64,000 bases of DNA. Source: Owenia fusiformis. Its lineage: Eukaryota > Annelida > Polychaeta > Sabellida > Oweniidae. Where the stretch lies: the NCBI GenBank assembly GCA_903813345.2, contig CAIIXF020000005.1, positions 13,829,375 through 13,893,374 on the forward strand, read 5' to 3'. A program made the position numbers and the translations under genes. Under the pieces are notes generated by a model. The model was not told where the DNA came from and did no database searches. It was given only the letters and a program-made list of their open reading frames with translations. Positions 33,099-47,358 of this stretch are shown piece after piece; positions within the stretch are counted from its first letter, which is position 1; each line of letters begins with the position of its first letter.

Positions 33099-36000
33099 AT
33101 GGCATCATCATTCAAGCTAGCAATTGTGGCGGTTATACTTGCAATACCTGTTACCGCTTCATATTTAGATGACGTCATCCCAGATGATTACCAAGATGAT
33201 TCGGGACCATTTGCGACGAGAAACAAACGTTCGAGTGTTTTTTTCCGGCCATGATCCCGAGGGAGAGGAGGTTCTAAACAGAATGAATGCAATCATGTCA
33301 AACACAAGTATTAGTGCTCGAAGTAAACGGATTTTGGAGGCAGCCATTGGTAACATTGGAAAAGGCAATACCGACTCCGCTCCTGAGATGCCAAGTTTTA
33401 GATCAAATTCTAGATCGGCTATTTTATCCTTGTCGTAAGTTTATTGTTCTTTTCTAGCTATTTTATGAGTATATGAGTACAGGTGGTCAAAAACATACAT
33501 CATACATCCATGATTTTATGTACAATGTATGGCATCAGGCCCGTAGCTAGAGGGGGAGTAGGGGGAGCGCCCTCCTCCCACCCTGGCTAGAAATTCTTTC
33601 AAAATCGTGTAGTTTTTCAAAATTCTGAACACTTTTCGCGTGATTTTTTAGCCAAAACTGTTAAAAAAGCTCCCCCTCCTGGCAAAAGTTGGACATTAAT
33701 ATTACATCTATAAGTAATTAAAATCCTGTTGATGATAAATTAATTTTGAACCGCTGACAATGTTTCCGTGCCAACGCTTAGTGTCTTTATTCTCCGCAGT
33801 TAAGAATTTCCTGATATGAATATTAGCCGTTAAGATTTGTAACTATTTGGAGACCAATGTGATACATTTAACGATTCCCTCGTCCCAGAGGGCAGATATA
33901 GTTGAGCAAACTAAGATCAAAAGAGTGACGCTATTTGTCCCACCATTAGAAAGGTGAACGTGTCAGAAATAAGAATATAGAAACATTGCGAACGTCTGCT
34001 TGTTAATTAGAATAAGGGTTAATCGAATAATGCTTTCATGAACAAGGGCCATTTTTTGAAAAATAATTGCTGAAATAATTTACTTTCCTTAGAATGGAAT
34101 TTCTTTTTGAGATGACCCTTGACCTCCAATGGCCTTTGACCTTGAAACCACTGAACCTCCGTTAGCAGGCCAGAACTTGGGAGAAATTGCGTCAATAATT
34201 TTTTATTAAAGAATGGACTTTCGCTTGGACATGCTTTCTCGTTTTAGGATAAATGCGTACACACCGCCTAGGCCCAACCTTCATGCTACCGAGTGCTGCT
34301 GTCAGGTAATATTATTGAAGAATAGCAAACTGTATAAAGAAGAAATAAGCGTCGTATCCTCTTTCATTTGTTCGTTCTTTTTCATGCGTTCATGTGTTTA
34401 GCAATGAAATAATTACTACATGTGAATGATATAAATTTCGGAAATTGATGTTCATGCCATCATCCACATACCATTCATCAGCACACGAATTTTATCTCAT
34501 TAAGGTCACAAGACAACTGACACCTTGAAAACGTAGTACTAAAAATGTCAGAATGATAAAAATGGCGGTGATTTATTAGAAGACTGGAACATTAATGATA
34601 AGACCTACAACTCGTAAATCACGTACGCTGAAATGATGTCATCTTAAATTCAGCAAGCTGATTGGCTAATCATGTTGACCTTGACACCAAATAAGAAATA
34701 GGGGTGTGCCAGAATTGACCAATTAATGGAGTTCGCTAGGAGATTGTTGGGCGGAAAGAACGCTTGGTGGCAATACTGCTTGAAGAAATCATCATATTAG
34801 ATATTTTGATTCTGTTTTAGGTAAACATACCACCATCAACCGAAAAAAGATCCTATGAAGTCCAAAAATATAGATACTCTTATAGAAGTGTAAGGAATGG
34901 TTATCGCAGTTGTGGCTGGTGGGGATGGGGGCGGTGCACCCAATATACTCATGTACAAGAGTAAGTTTGGCTTGCAGCACTGAATGCCATGTTCGCCATG
35001 TTCTTTGGCTGCCTTGCCTTCAAATGCTTCAGCTGTGTTACTTGTTCATCTTATTTCAATGAAACTTTAGATAGTCCTTATAATAATGCTCTTATGGACA
35101 CTTGTGCCTGAGATGTACTCTGTGTACATTTTTTTTAGCTGAGTCCATATTTCTGCACCACCCTGTATTTTTAAAAAGGTTTTCCATAAAAACTTCACCA
35201 AATATAGATATGAAAGGTCAAGTTCCAAAAGAGAAAGTCCAAATTTGACATCCCCATCAGTAAGCTTTACTAAGAAACATTGTCTATATAGGTTGTCAAA
35301 TGGCGTCGACCCTGAGCTATATAGCTACATGTATACCATTGGAAAGAGCATTTATTATGTGTTGTACATGATAAGCTCTCTTTAAATTTTATTAAATAGA
35401 TTGCATTAATATTTTGAACTTTCAGCCGTCACCCTTACACTCAAACAGTATATTACACAATCAAAGTGGCACGGTCTTGTCCTACTAGACTCCAAGTATG
35501 TTGTCGAGGTTATGTGGCCTATAAACGGTGTTGCACAAGTAAGTCTAACTGAACAGGTCACAAAACATTCATATGATACATTTACGATCGTATATAGCAC
35601 TTCAGTAGTGCTTTATCACAGGCCGTGTTTCTGTAGTTTATCAATACAAAAACTTGACGACCTGTTACTCTGAATGATTGTTTTAGATATTTTTTTAGAT
35701 TATTAGGAATCTGGGCTGATTTATGTATTTTCATTTCACTTTGTGTATTCTAAAGTACATCTTTGTGTTTTCCAAAGTGCCTCTTTGTACATTCTCAACT
35801 ATGACTATGAATTAATATTATTAACAACCATTTATCTGACATGGAAAGGAGTTTTGAGTTAAGATTTTTAGGCAATCAGTCTTTATTTTTTTTATCCCTC
35901 TACGTTTACCTCATTTCTGAGTTGGCCTTCATTTCAAGTATCTATGCGCATTTTTGTATGTTTATTCCAGATATCAAAGAGATGAAAAGGTTACTTGATC

Positions 36001-36101
36001 TGTTTGAAAGTCAGCGTGGACAGTTTGAAAGTCTTCGTGCGTTCCTAATATCACAGGGCCACAATCCAGATGCAGGTTGCCCCATGTCATGTGGACCTTA
36101 A
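33099..36101 (+). CDS. Secreted EMI-like domain protein, 5 exons, T-run frameshift
   Basis: Exons 33099-33434, 34248-34305, 34821-34960, 35426-35538, 35971-36101, all GT/AG. Phases agree (2,0,2,1) only if one T is removed from the seven-T run at 33238-33244; as written, exon 1 hits TGA soon after. With that allowance the product has 258 residues. It starts with a signal peptide (MASSFKLAIVAVILAIPVTA) and a basic RNKR site near 45. An ECCC cluster follows (about 127-130), then CGWWGWGRC (162-170), then SCP (195-197), CCRGY (203-207) and RCC (212-214). CGxxGWxRC...CCxGY is the EMI-type pattern of extracellular matrix proteins such as emilins and multimerins. The last exon encodes a helix (MKRLLDLFESQRGQFESLRA). 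An extracellular structural or adhesive role is inferred. Confidence 0.8.
33536..33690 (+). repeat. Dispersed repeat starting CAGGCCCGTAGC, copy 1
   Basis: It begins CAGGCCCGTAGCTAG, followed by G- and C-runs, AAATTCTTTCAAAATCGTG, a TTTT-GTGATTT block and a CTCCCC-CTGGCAAAAG block. It lies in intron 1 of the EMI-like gene. The copy at 36957-37138 shares the same order and ends in the inverted terminal sequence GGTTACGGGCCTG, so the element seems to have CAGGCCCGTA ends. Confidence 0.6.
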
Positions 36102-36556
36102 AGGAACACTAAACCCAAAAATTATTCATGCTGCCATACCCTAAAGGCAGGTTGCCCCATGTCATGTGAACCTTAGGAACAGTATACCCAAATATTATTC
36201 ATACTGACATACCCCAGAAGCAGGTTGCCCCATGTCATATGGACCTTATGTCAAGTTGACCTTAAAGGAACACTATTACCCAAATATTATCCATGCTGCC
36301 ATACCCTAGAGGCAGGTTGCCCCATGTCATGTGGACCTTAAAGGAACATTATACCCAAATATTATTTATGCTGACATACCCCAGATGCAGGTTGTCCCAT
36401 GTCATGTGGACCTTAAAGGAATATTATACCCAAATATTATCCATGCTGTCATACCCTAGAGGCAGGTTGCCCCATGCCATGTGAACCTTAAAGGAACATT
36501 ATACCCTAATATTATTCATGCTGACATACCCCAGAGGCAGGTTGCTCCATGTCAAA
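36072..36556 (+). repeat. 75-bp minisatellite with 150-bp dimer order, overlapping the EMI gene stop
   Basis: The GCAGGTTGCC anchor occurs at 36072, 36147, 36220, 36312, 36387, 36462 and 36537, mostly 75 bp apart (one interval is 92 through an extra insert). Units alternate between a CTGCCATACCCTAGAGGC type and a CTGACATACCCCAGATGC type, giving a 150-bp higher-order period. The first unit contains the last codons and stop (36099-36101) of the EMI-like gene. Later units repeat the same coding-like segment in the 3' flank. Confidence 0.9.
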
Positions 36557-36956
36557 GAAGAGAAAATATCTAAAAGGCTATTTTACTCTTTTGACGCAAA
36601 AGTAAAAATTAGTACATTAATTGATTACGGAGCGAGAATTTCAGTGAGATTTATATTGACACGCTGCTCATGCGATACTTCGCAAATTCATGCAGTATTA
36701 CATTTATAGAAAGCCAGTTAGAAAACTATATCTTATATTAAGCACTATTAGAGTCTCATCTATGTATCATAATTACATGACACAGTACATAAACTACATT
36801 ACGTATGAAATCATGCCTTCCAGGTTTTTTGTCGTTTCCCTTATAACATTTGACTTACCTTTATAAGTCGCCCTGTACCATGGACTTTCAAGATGGAAAG
36901 CCCATGTCTGAACTACTGTACTAACTGCCCCAACATACATTTTGAACTATGATATG

Positions 36957-37138
36957 ACAGGGGGGTCGCGGTTCGAGGGAACACAACCCCCCCCCCCCCC
37001 CGGCCAAAATTTCTAAATCATGCAGCTTTTCTGAGTACTTTTCAAGTGATTTGAAAAGTTGCCAAAAGATAGCTCCCCTGGAAAATCTCCACCCCCCCCC
37101 CCCCCCCCCCCCTATGGCAAAGGCTGGTTACGGGCCTG
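36957..37138 (-). repeat. Dispersed repeat with CAGGCCCGTAACC end, copy 2
   Basis: Related to 33536-33690. The right end reads GGTTACGGGCCTG at 37126-37138. It contains two long poly-C runs (near 36986-37002 and 37092-37112) that make the exact sequence uncertain. Confidence 0.55.
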
Positions 37139-39257
37139 TTACGGGCTTGTAATGAGTATATATCGTATCATATGGTCCCATATTATTTTCACGATACCAT
37201 GACACGCTATAACATCAAATCTCATATTATATCTATTTAAAAGATGGCAGTACAGTCAGTTGTTCAACGATAAAAAAAATAAACAACTAACCACGCTGCC
37301 ATCTTTCTATCAGCCTAGTATTCATTCCCAATAGACCCCATGTTACAAAATCACAAAAAGTAAAATATCTTTTTGTATTGGACACATAACATTTTCATTT
37401 GACTGGACATATTTTATTTTGCATAAATATTAGATACATGAGGGTGATATAAAAATTGAGCCACTTAAACATGAACATATAAGTTAAAGGGAACTTTCTA
37501 CTATACCCGCTATCCTATCCGAGAGAGCCACCTGGTGGTGAAACTGGTAACTACCTACTCGCATCTGCGTTATTATAATGTGATGTTAGTCTCAGGCTAA
37601 ACTAGCCAATGCTTGATACCACTCATATACACACTTGTCAATCTCGCCCCTATCTTTTCGAAAAATCTCTTTCGAAGCTGGAAGGAACATATTGATTGTC
37701 ATACAGATTTAATGAAACAAAATAACATTTTGCTTTAATTGAAAATTGTCTTGTTAATGCCTTTTTTATTTCTACATTCAAGGTCCAATGAATGGTAAGT
37801 ATAGAGAGCAGTAACAAACGTGTACCAATTTGTAACTTCCAGCATCAAGAGGTTGATTCGATTTTTATTGGTCAAAAATTTGAAAATTCGATGATGAAAA
37901 TCAATTTTTTCTACTTGCTTCTAGTCTTTGGTTATTTCTTAAATATGAACTAGAAATTAAATAATTATAATTTTCAAAATCTGATATTCTGATGAGATTG
38001 AGAACGGGTAGCGAGAACATAGTAAAAGTAAAGTAAAAAAATCACAACCACGTTTTTTGAAGTTCTTATTTAAAGGTTTAGCATGCATTAATGATGCGAT
38101 TGTGATGTTCAACATACACGATCGATCTATCGATGAAATATCTATCAGTTTTGCCAAGGCCAACATTTAATGATTCATTTCTGTTGTAGTTATATATATT
38201 TAGAAAACATTAAGAATAAAAAGCGAATTTTTATTTGAAAAAACAGTGACTAAGTATAACGGATTTAACCACAAAACCCCCGTAAACAAATACAAGTTTT
38301 AAAAAATTTTCATAAACGTAGGTAAAATGTAAAGATTCGGAATTAAACGCATTTGAACAGCAATTTTGACTTTATTCAAACTGAACAGAACACCATAGTT
38401 TTTACGTTGTCCGAAGCGCTCACCATGGCACGTTTGAAGACATCAAATGTGCCCAGATTGAGTACCAGTAAACAGTGAAGACGACAAAACGATTCCAGCT
38501 GAACTGAAGGGCTAAATGTTCGAGGTGTGGCAAGGTACAATATCCCGACAAACAGGTGTAGCAGCTCGTAATTAAACCATTCAATGCAATAACACTAATG
38601 AAAATAAACAAACGTGATGAGATGATAGGCTTGGAGTACAGATAAATGAAAGTGCACTTAATGACAATTGAGACAGTTATAAGAGATTTGAGAGTTCGGT
38701 GTTTGTTAAGGGAGAAGTAGACCCCTGAACGTGACAGATTTTAAAGACCACCAGCTTGTATAGATAGTTTAAGCCGATATTTTAATAACACTTAATTTAA
38801 TAACTCTCCATTTCTCAATGCCTATAACATCATTGGGATAGCAATAAAATAATGTATCAATCGGGTATCAATCCACTGTTTGTCATTTGCTGAATAAATG
38901 TTTGTCAACTCGTAGCACTTGACCAAAAGTAAATATAAGAAAACGTTCGACAGTTGCATCAAAGACTCGCAGACAACAGATGCGGATATTGAAAACTAAT
39001 GGAGGGAAGCTCGTAGATAAACCTTGCAATTCTATGAGTTTGTTTTCTTTTTTATTATCTGGAAATAGTCTGAACGATAATCCACGTACCTTACACCTGT
39101 TAAATTATAGGTATTGGCAACAATAATGATTCATCATCATTTCAATTAAATATCCGATCCGATTACCCAGAGAGAAAGAGGACATATTTTAAACATTTTT
39201 ATGTCCGATTGTGGCACTCATACATATTCGTTTATCGAATTAGACTAAGCTTCTTGG
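37139..39257. other. Non-coding stretch
   Basis: No splice-linked open frames, no recognisable protein and no strong repeat was seen. Small ORFs (37957-38166 and 38420-38611, both minus) have no domain. Confidence 0.6.
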
Positions 39258-39334
39258 TACCCTTTGCATTCGTTTGACTTCACTTCTTAAAAGAGAGCTT
39301 CGTCTAAGTTTAACTAGACTCTGCACGCAGGGTA
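39258..39334 (+). mobile_element. 77-bp mini-MITE with 9-bp target duplication, copy 1
   Basis: The element runs from TACCCTTTGC to GCAGGGTA. The 9-bp sequence GCTTCTTGG stands directly on both sides (39249-39257 and 39335-39343). A TTAAAAGAGAGCTTCG block lies in the middle. Two further copies (52290-52410 and 58300-58370) are each also flanked by their own 9-bp duplication. A 9-bp duplication fits Mutator-like or Merlin-like transposases. Confidence 0.92.
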
Positions 39335-39343
39335 GCTTCTTGG

Positions 39344-42100
39344 TTTAATGAATACAAAATCAATCGAATGCAAAATATAAATTTCAAAGATTGTCTAGAA
39401 ATACTGCCAAATGCAAATTTTTCAATTTAGTATAGCATCTTTTTTTGGACCCCGGGCTCCGACTCCCCATGTGAGGTGAGTAGTGGCCGGTCGCAACACC
39501 TTATGGCAAAACTATTTAAAATGCTAATATTATAGAAATATCATTATTTCCGTAATACAAGAATGCTAATAATACACATGCCAAATATAACGATGGTAAT
39601 AATGAGTGTTGCAACTTGCAACGATAATGATGTTCACAAAAAAACACGTTAAATGTTTATAATTGCTATTTAATAGGCATGGCACTGATGATAATGCCCA
39701 TAAAACCAAAGGCAGAGATTATAATGCTAGTATTAAAGCAAGGCAATGAATGATACTAAAGGTGACAACAATCAACACAAATCTACACAATGGTAATTTT
39801 GAACAAGTTGTTGATTTTGTAAATGCAAAACAGTATTCGGGTTCATTTTGTCATCTCGATGCATACAGATAAGTGAACATTCCAAAAGATCGATGACGGA
39901 AAATAAATAACTGTATTTGAAGAGTTAATATGTGACACCCCCCCCCCCCTCCCCCTCCCCATAACTGTTCAAATAGCTAATAGTTAATTTTGTAGTCTGT
40001 GATAAAATAATACATAAACTAAATGACATAACATATTCTTCAATTTAGAAATCGATTTCATTAAGAGAAAACGGAAAGAATGTGGAGTGTGTTGGCAGTG
40101 TTACACTTGACTCGTGTTTGTACAACACTGTTAAACGATACACCTGTCGTTTTCAAAAAACGTAATTAAATAAAATATAAAAACACCAATAAAATGTATT
40201 GTTAAGTTATTGTTTGATTCAAACTGCGGAATGGGGTTTCTGTTTGCTTAACATGGAGAGCTGGTGAATAGAAAGTAGGTATTTGATCTGTGGAAGTGAT
40301 TCCATAGACTAACAATGTTCCAGTGTGTACATATATCAGGTGGATACAGCTCACCTGTAATCCAAGTTATAAATCACAGGTATCATGTCGTCTTAACACC
40401 CAGGAATAAAATACAAACAATTTGAATCATCGCCATATGTACTGAATTGTTTATATATTATGTACTGTATGTGTATAAATCAATTAGTTAACTACATATT
40501 CACATATATCACAGACGTGACGTAAGATGAAAACAATAGGTGAAGCATGGCCATAACACAAGAAACATGATTTTGAAATAATTCACAATTGTATTCCTGG
40601 GGCCCCGGGTGTCGTCCGTTTATCATGTTTTGTGGGGAGAAGTTGTTATTGTTAGTATGTACCACTACCACATATTTAATAATTCATTGTATCTCAATCA
40701 GGGATATTATAATAGGGGTATGTTCTGTGGTAATGATAAGTAGGGAAAGTAACAGCTTTCCGATGGAGAAACACTATTTTGAACTTCATCTCATTAAAAC
40801 ATTTGGAATGGAAATTGATAAACAAGATTTCTACAATTAGTATAATTGAACACAGATTCGCTTTTAAAATAGCCCCCCCCCCCCCCTCCCCAACAACCGT
40901 TAATTACAAAAGATGGAAATATCAAAAGATACAAGGGGCGTTCAATGAATTCAATAAAATACAATGCAATGCAATACAATACATGCAATACATTCAATAT
41001 ACAATACAATACGATACGAAACAATACAATAAAATACACAACAATACAAAATACAAAAGAAAAATCCGCGATATACCAAACTATGATATCAGCATAAAAC
41101 CCTAAAACATTATCTATGGACTATAATATATAATCGACTATATGTTTATATAATCGGAATCCAATCATTCCTATGATGTTTGCGGCTGATGCCCATTGCA
41201 TAACCTAGTCCGTTTTTACCACCGAGCTAAAGTTTAATTATTTACCAAATTAGACCTTATCATTTGTTTAGTTTGCTGGATTTAATACAATCTAAGATGA
41301 CGGTATAATTGATTATTGAAAGGAGTAAAAGTTGTGGAGGAACGTGGACCGATTAAACGTGTAAAATGAAATGATTTGAGCATTTGAGCACCTGTTCCAG
41401 TATATCAATGAAAGATTACGCCAAATGGCAATAAATCCTAGTATGCGATCACACCAAAAGCATGTCCCGCTTTTGATACATTTGTTGAAATTAATTTGAC
41501 AACTTTTAAATGACTATTCAGGAAAATTGTTCTCAACTTAAAAATCTATTAACGTTCCAGTAGCTCGCTTTCACAAACCTAAATAGGTAAATAGAGAAAA
41601 ACATTTGAAATCCCGAACAGTGTGTGTAGAGTCAATATCAAAGAAAGTTATCCCTATGTATAAGCAGAGGATGTTGATCTAACCATTGAACACATTGATG
41701 GATAAAAATTACAGATATTATGCTTAGTTAAATGGTTAATAGTTGGCATTGAATAGTCAATCAGGATTGGACAACATCCTGTTTAGTTTTGATATTCATG
41801 AGATTTTCCTTTTCAAACATGAGAAGCGGGTCTTAAAATATCAACTTTACTTTCAAATTGCCCGACGTTTCGTATTTCTTAGGCTCTTAGAAATATATTT
41901 GGTGTAAGATTTAAGATCATATCGTAGGTACCATGTCTGCTCGTAGTTTATAACTCGAGTCTGTATTGGAGCGTATTACATGAAAAAATCGTATTGTCCC
42001 CGGGAAAAAATCGTATTGGAACGTTTAACCTATTTTTGGTTTTCCTGTTATTTAACTTAGCTAATTGATAAAAGCATTTTCAAAATGTAACATTTTAGAG
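39344..42100. other. Non-coding stretch with simple repeats
   Basis: Contains poly-C runs (about 39937-39950 and 40871-40884) and a degenerate ATACA microsatellite (40955-41060). ORFs at 40589-41105 are short, overlap these tracts and match nothing recognisable. Confidence 0.6.
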
Positions 42101-42116
42101 GAATGTATTATGGAAT

Positions 42117-42308
42117 AAATAGGTTATTTCTGGTCGGGATTAAATATGGGTTTCATTCCTCAGAAAATATGATAGTGACCTTGGGAAATATGATATTGAC
42201 ACTCGGTCGCTGCGCTCCCTCGGTCAATATCATATTACCCTTCGGTCAATATCATATTGTCTCTCGGAATAAAACCCATATTCAATCCCTCCCAGTAAAT
42301 AACCTATA
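42117..42308. repeat. ~190-bp palindrome with TCGCTGCGCTCC loop
   Basis: The left arm (ATAGGTTATTT...GGGATT...ATATGGGTTT) pairs with the right arm (AAACCCATAT...AATCCC...AAATAACCTAT). Inner arms repeat AATATGATATTGAC and GTCAATATCATATT, the latter twice. The loop is ACTCGGTCGCTGCGCTCCC. ORF 42103-42372 runs through it and is not a gene. Confidence 0.82.
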
Positions 42309-42434
42309 TAATAATATTTTAGATAATATACGATATAAAATATTTATATATAATATATATATCGTATATTAAGTACAATACAACGCAGTACAGTTAATAG
42401 TACAATACAATATAGAATAGTTCACTATTAGATT

Positions 42435-42770
42435 GTATTACATACCCAGCGAAGCATTTGTATTGAAGTCAATGGAGCTGAAGGTCGGCTATATATTCCT
42501 GCATAGCCGCCAAACCTTTTACCATGACAATCTTATGACGTCATCGGGACGTCATGTTTCATTTCTTCCTAATTTCACTCGCACACAGACACGTGGCGTC
42601 ATTGATATAACGTAGCCATGATATAAAAGTATGTAATACAACAGTTATGTCCGTATCATTGAATATATGCCTTCGGTCTGTCGTAATATAAGTTATAATC
42701 CTCGCAAGCTCGGGCTATATTGGTGACAGACCTCAGGCATATATTCAATGATAGGGACATAACTGCTAAA
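42435..42770. repeat. Two adjacent inverted repeats
   Basis: First pair: TTGTATTACATAC near 42435 with GTATGTAATACAA near 42629. Second pair: a GTTATGTCC-TATCATTGAATATATGCC arm from about 42643, paired with a GGCATATATTCAATGATA-GGACATAAC arm ending near 42768. The second loop contains CCTCGCAAGCTCGGGC. From 42771 to 43200 the DNA is AT-rich and without features. Confidence 0.75.
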
Positions 42771-43199
42771 TATAGTAAAATATATGAAATAATATGATAT
42801 AATATAATAACATAGTATAATATGATATGATATAATAAATGTCCTTGTAAAGAATATGTAAAGAAACCCTTATCTTATTCTGTGTATGAACATCGTATCA
42901 TCATGTGGATGAACAGCATTTCCTATGAATGAGCATCGTCGATTCAAAAGTATGGTGTTTACATTTACAATGTAAGAAAGTTAATCTAGTTAAATCTAGT
43001 TAATGAAAAATTTTTTTCAAAAAGCAGACCTGCAATGTCTCTTTTATAATCCGAATTATCTATAAAAAGAATTGAGATATCTCACCAAGTTATTGAAAAG
43101 ATTTTCAAAATGATTGCTATATTAAATTAAAGTAATAGCATAAAATAAAGTCAGAACTATTTCCTTTTAAGACAAAAGACATCAACCGTACGAGCATTT

Positions 43200-43355
43200 T
43201 GCTCATTGAATAGTTTTTATACGTCTAACATGTCTATAATTTTGTCATAATTTTGTACTTTTATTTTACATCACTGTACATATAAATTGTATCTCCATTT
43301 TATTATGGGCAATAAAGATATACAATACAATACAATACAATACAATACAATGCAA
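43200..43355 (+). mobile_element. Probable LINE 3' end with (ATACA)n tail
   Basis: AT-rich sequence ends in GGGCAATAAAGATATACAATAC and then five-base ATACA repeats (43321-43350). An AATAAAGATAT-type end followed by a short tandem tail is typical of several invertebrate non-LTR retrotransposons. No coding remnant is visible upstream. From 43356 to 44671 I saw no other gene; a CCAAT box-like site lies at about 44214. Confidence 0.5.
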
Positions 43356-44671
43356 TTACAATCACAAGGAATGTTGTAAGCAAAGCATATTTCGGCAATT
43401 TTGAAGATATTTTAAATGATCATTAAATCACGTAAAGCAATTATATTTCATTCGTTTATATATCAATACTTGAATGGATACTATTGTCAAAAAAATATTT
43501 TGCAAAAGAATGTGAAAAGTTTGAATCACTCGATTATCATATACACAGCCATCCAAAAATCAATTCGATCAAGAATTTCAAAACTGCTAAAATAATCATT
43601 CAAAACTAGCCTGAGTGGCAAGAAAAAATAACACTAGGCTCATTGAAAGTAAAATCTATTGAAATTATCTATACACGAAATTATTCTTCAATTTGATAGC
43701 AAATCAAACACAAACGTTTATAAGGAATACGACAAACAGAGAAAAAAGTAAGTCAATCGATCGATATCAGAGAACGTCAATGTCATAATCCAAAATGCAA
43801 CATCTCCCATGGTGATCTTGTCTGATGGGGTTGCTAATAGCCCGATATATTGGGTAGTTTGGAACATTTGAACGTCAGACATTTCATACAGTTATCTTAT
43901 GCCCATCTAGGTCTATGGAGGCACCCCATACTTAGTAACCGATGATGTAACAAGGTCGCAGTGACATATGAGTAAAAATTATTGCAGCAAAATAATTGAA
44001 TATGAATAAAAGTATTTATCACTCTCAGAGTCGCTAACCATACAGATGCTTGTGTTTCTAAATTAAAGTGATTGATATTATCATAACATAAAACAAAACA
44101 TTGAGCTGGTTGTAATCATAATTCTAACACTATGCTCATTATTAGCACGTTAGCACTTGATTGAATGGACAGCTACGCCCATTTCCTTTAAATGATACAT
44201 CATTCAATATTCGACCAATCGCAGGGCGCAATGGATTAACTCTATAGAGAATCGGCGATTCGATGTATCAAAACTGTTTCAACGTCTTCGTCTTTTTAAT
44301 AACTATCGAGGCATTCGATCAAGCACTCAGGAATCTCTTGAACAGCAAACATACTTGAAAAATTGGCAGAAACAAGCAGCAAAAGACAATACACCAAACG
44401 TCGTCAAAATACACAATGAAATAAAACTAACTAAAACCGTGAGTCAAGATTAGAAGTCAACAAGATACAACCAAAGACATTTACTGGAAGAATTTTCGGT
44501 CAGTTTTCAGATATTCTATATCATTAACCATATCATACTGTGTTTATTAATGATGGAAAACTGGACTAGATCACAAAACAGCATGCTATAAGAAGCTGTT
44601 GGGGATACAACCAACGAGACAAAAAGTGAAAAAGTCTAACTAAAAGGAAAGGAATCAATTTAGCTATTGAG

Positions 44672-46599
<1,928 letters not shown>

Positions 46600-47227
46600 C
46601 TTACCCCACACAACCCGACCTAAATGATTAAGAGTATAAAATATGTTTTTTATTAACAGAATAGAGCTAAAATCTTGACATATTTGTGAGACACGGGCGT
46701 GGTCAGATTCTCAAAAGAGCCGAGGCAATTTTAATTGGCGATTCAAAATTTAGTTTTTTGATACGTCTGAATTAATATTTTCTGGCTGACCCATTCCTGG
46801 TTACTCCCTTGTAAAAAAATATGTTTTTGATCTGTACTACGCTTATTACAAGTGTGTTATTTCAATTATTGAAATATATCATTTAGGCTATCCTGATCCA
46901 GGGAGCTGTTACTCAAGGAAATGTTATCATTTGATTCAAATATATTCCATCTTGCAATTGAACGTCAGAGTGTAAATTTATGTGATGTTACATGAAATTT
47001 ATCAGAATAACTAGGGGTTCGTTTTTTGGTACAATTGTAACGTATTCTGATCTACGTTTTCAGCTCTATATTGTTATTTACTGTAATGTAGAACTCACTT
47101 TCCGAGTAACGGACCCCTGTCTATTGTAACGGGATAACTTAAAGGTATTCTCTCAACAAATTACAGAATCATATCATTAAGCGTTTGTTTTAATTTGTTA
47201 CCTCAAAAATTATTTATGTTTAATGTA

Positions 47228-47233
47228 AATAAA
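47228..47233 (+). terminator. Candidate polyadenylation signal of NK1
   Basis: AATAAA about 630 bp after the NK1 stop, in AT-rich DNA without an intervening feature. It is assigned by position only. Confidence 0.4.
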
Positions 47234-47358
47234 ATATATTATGGAAACCAATCAGTTTTTTTTATTTATGAATTTCCTAATTCGAATTTTACTTCATACA
47301 ACAAGTTGTCCCCAGCACATTGAATATTTAAGTAAGTGTTGGAAATATTGTTTCATTA

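Noticed and set aside
35841-35970. N-terminal part of the ORF 35841-36101, which looks like a membrane segment
   Set aside because: This part is intron; the acceptor at 35969-35970 starts the true last exon, whose phase fits the upstream exons.
40794-41105. Overlapping ORFs on both strands
   Set aside because: They run through poly-C and an ATACA microsatellite; low-complexity artefacts.
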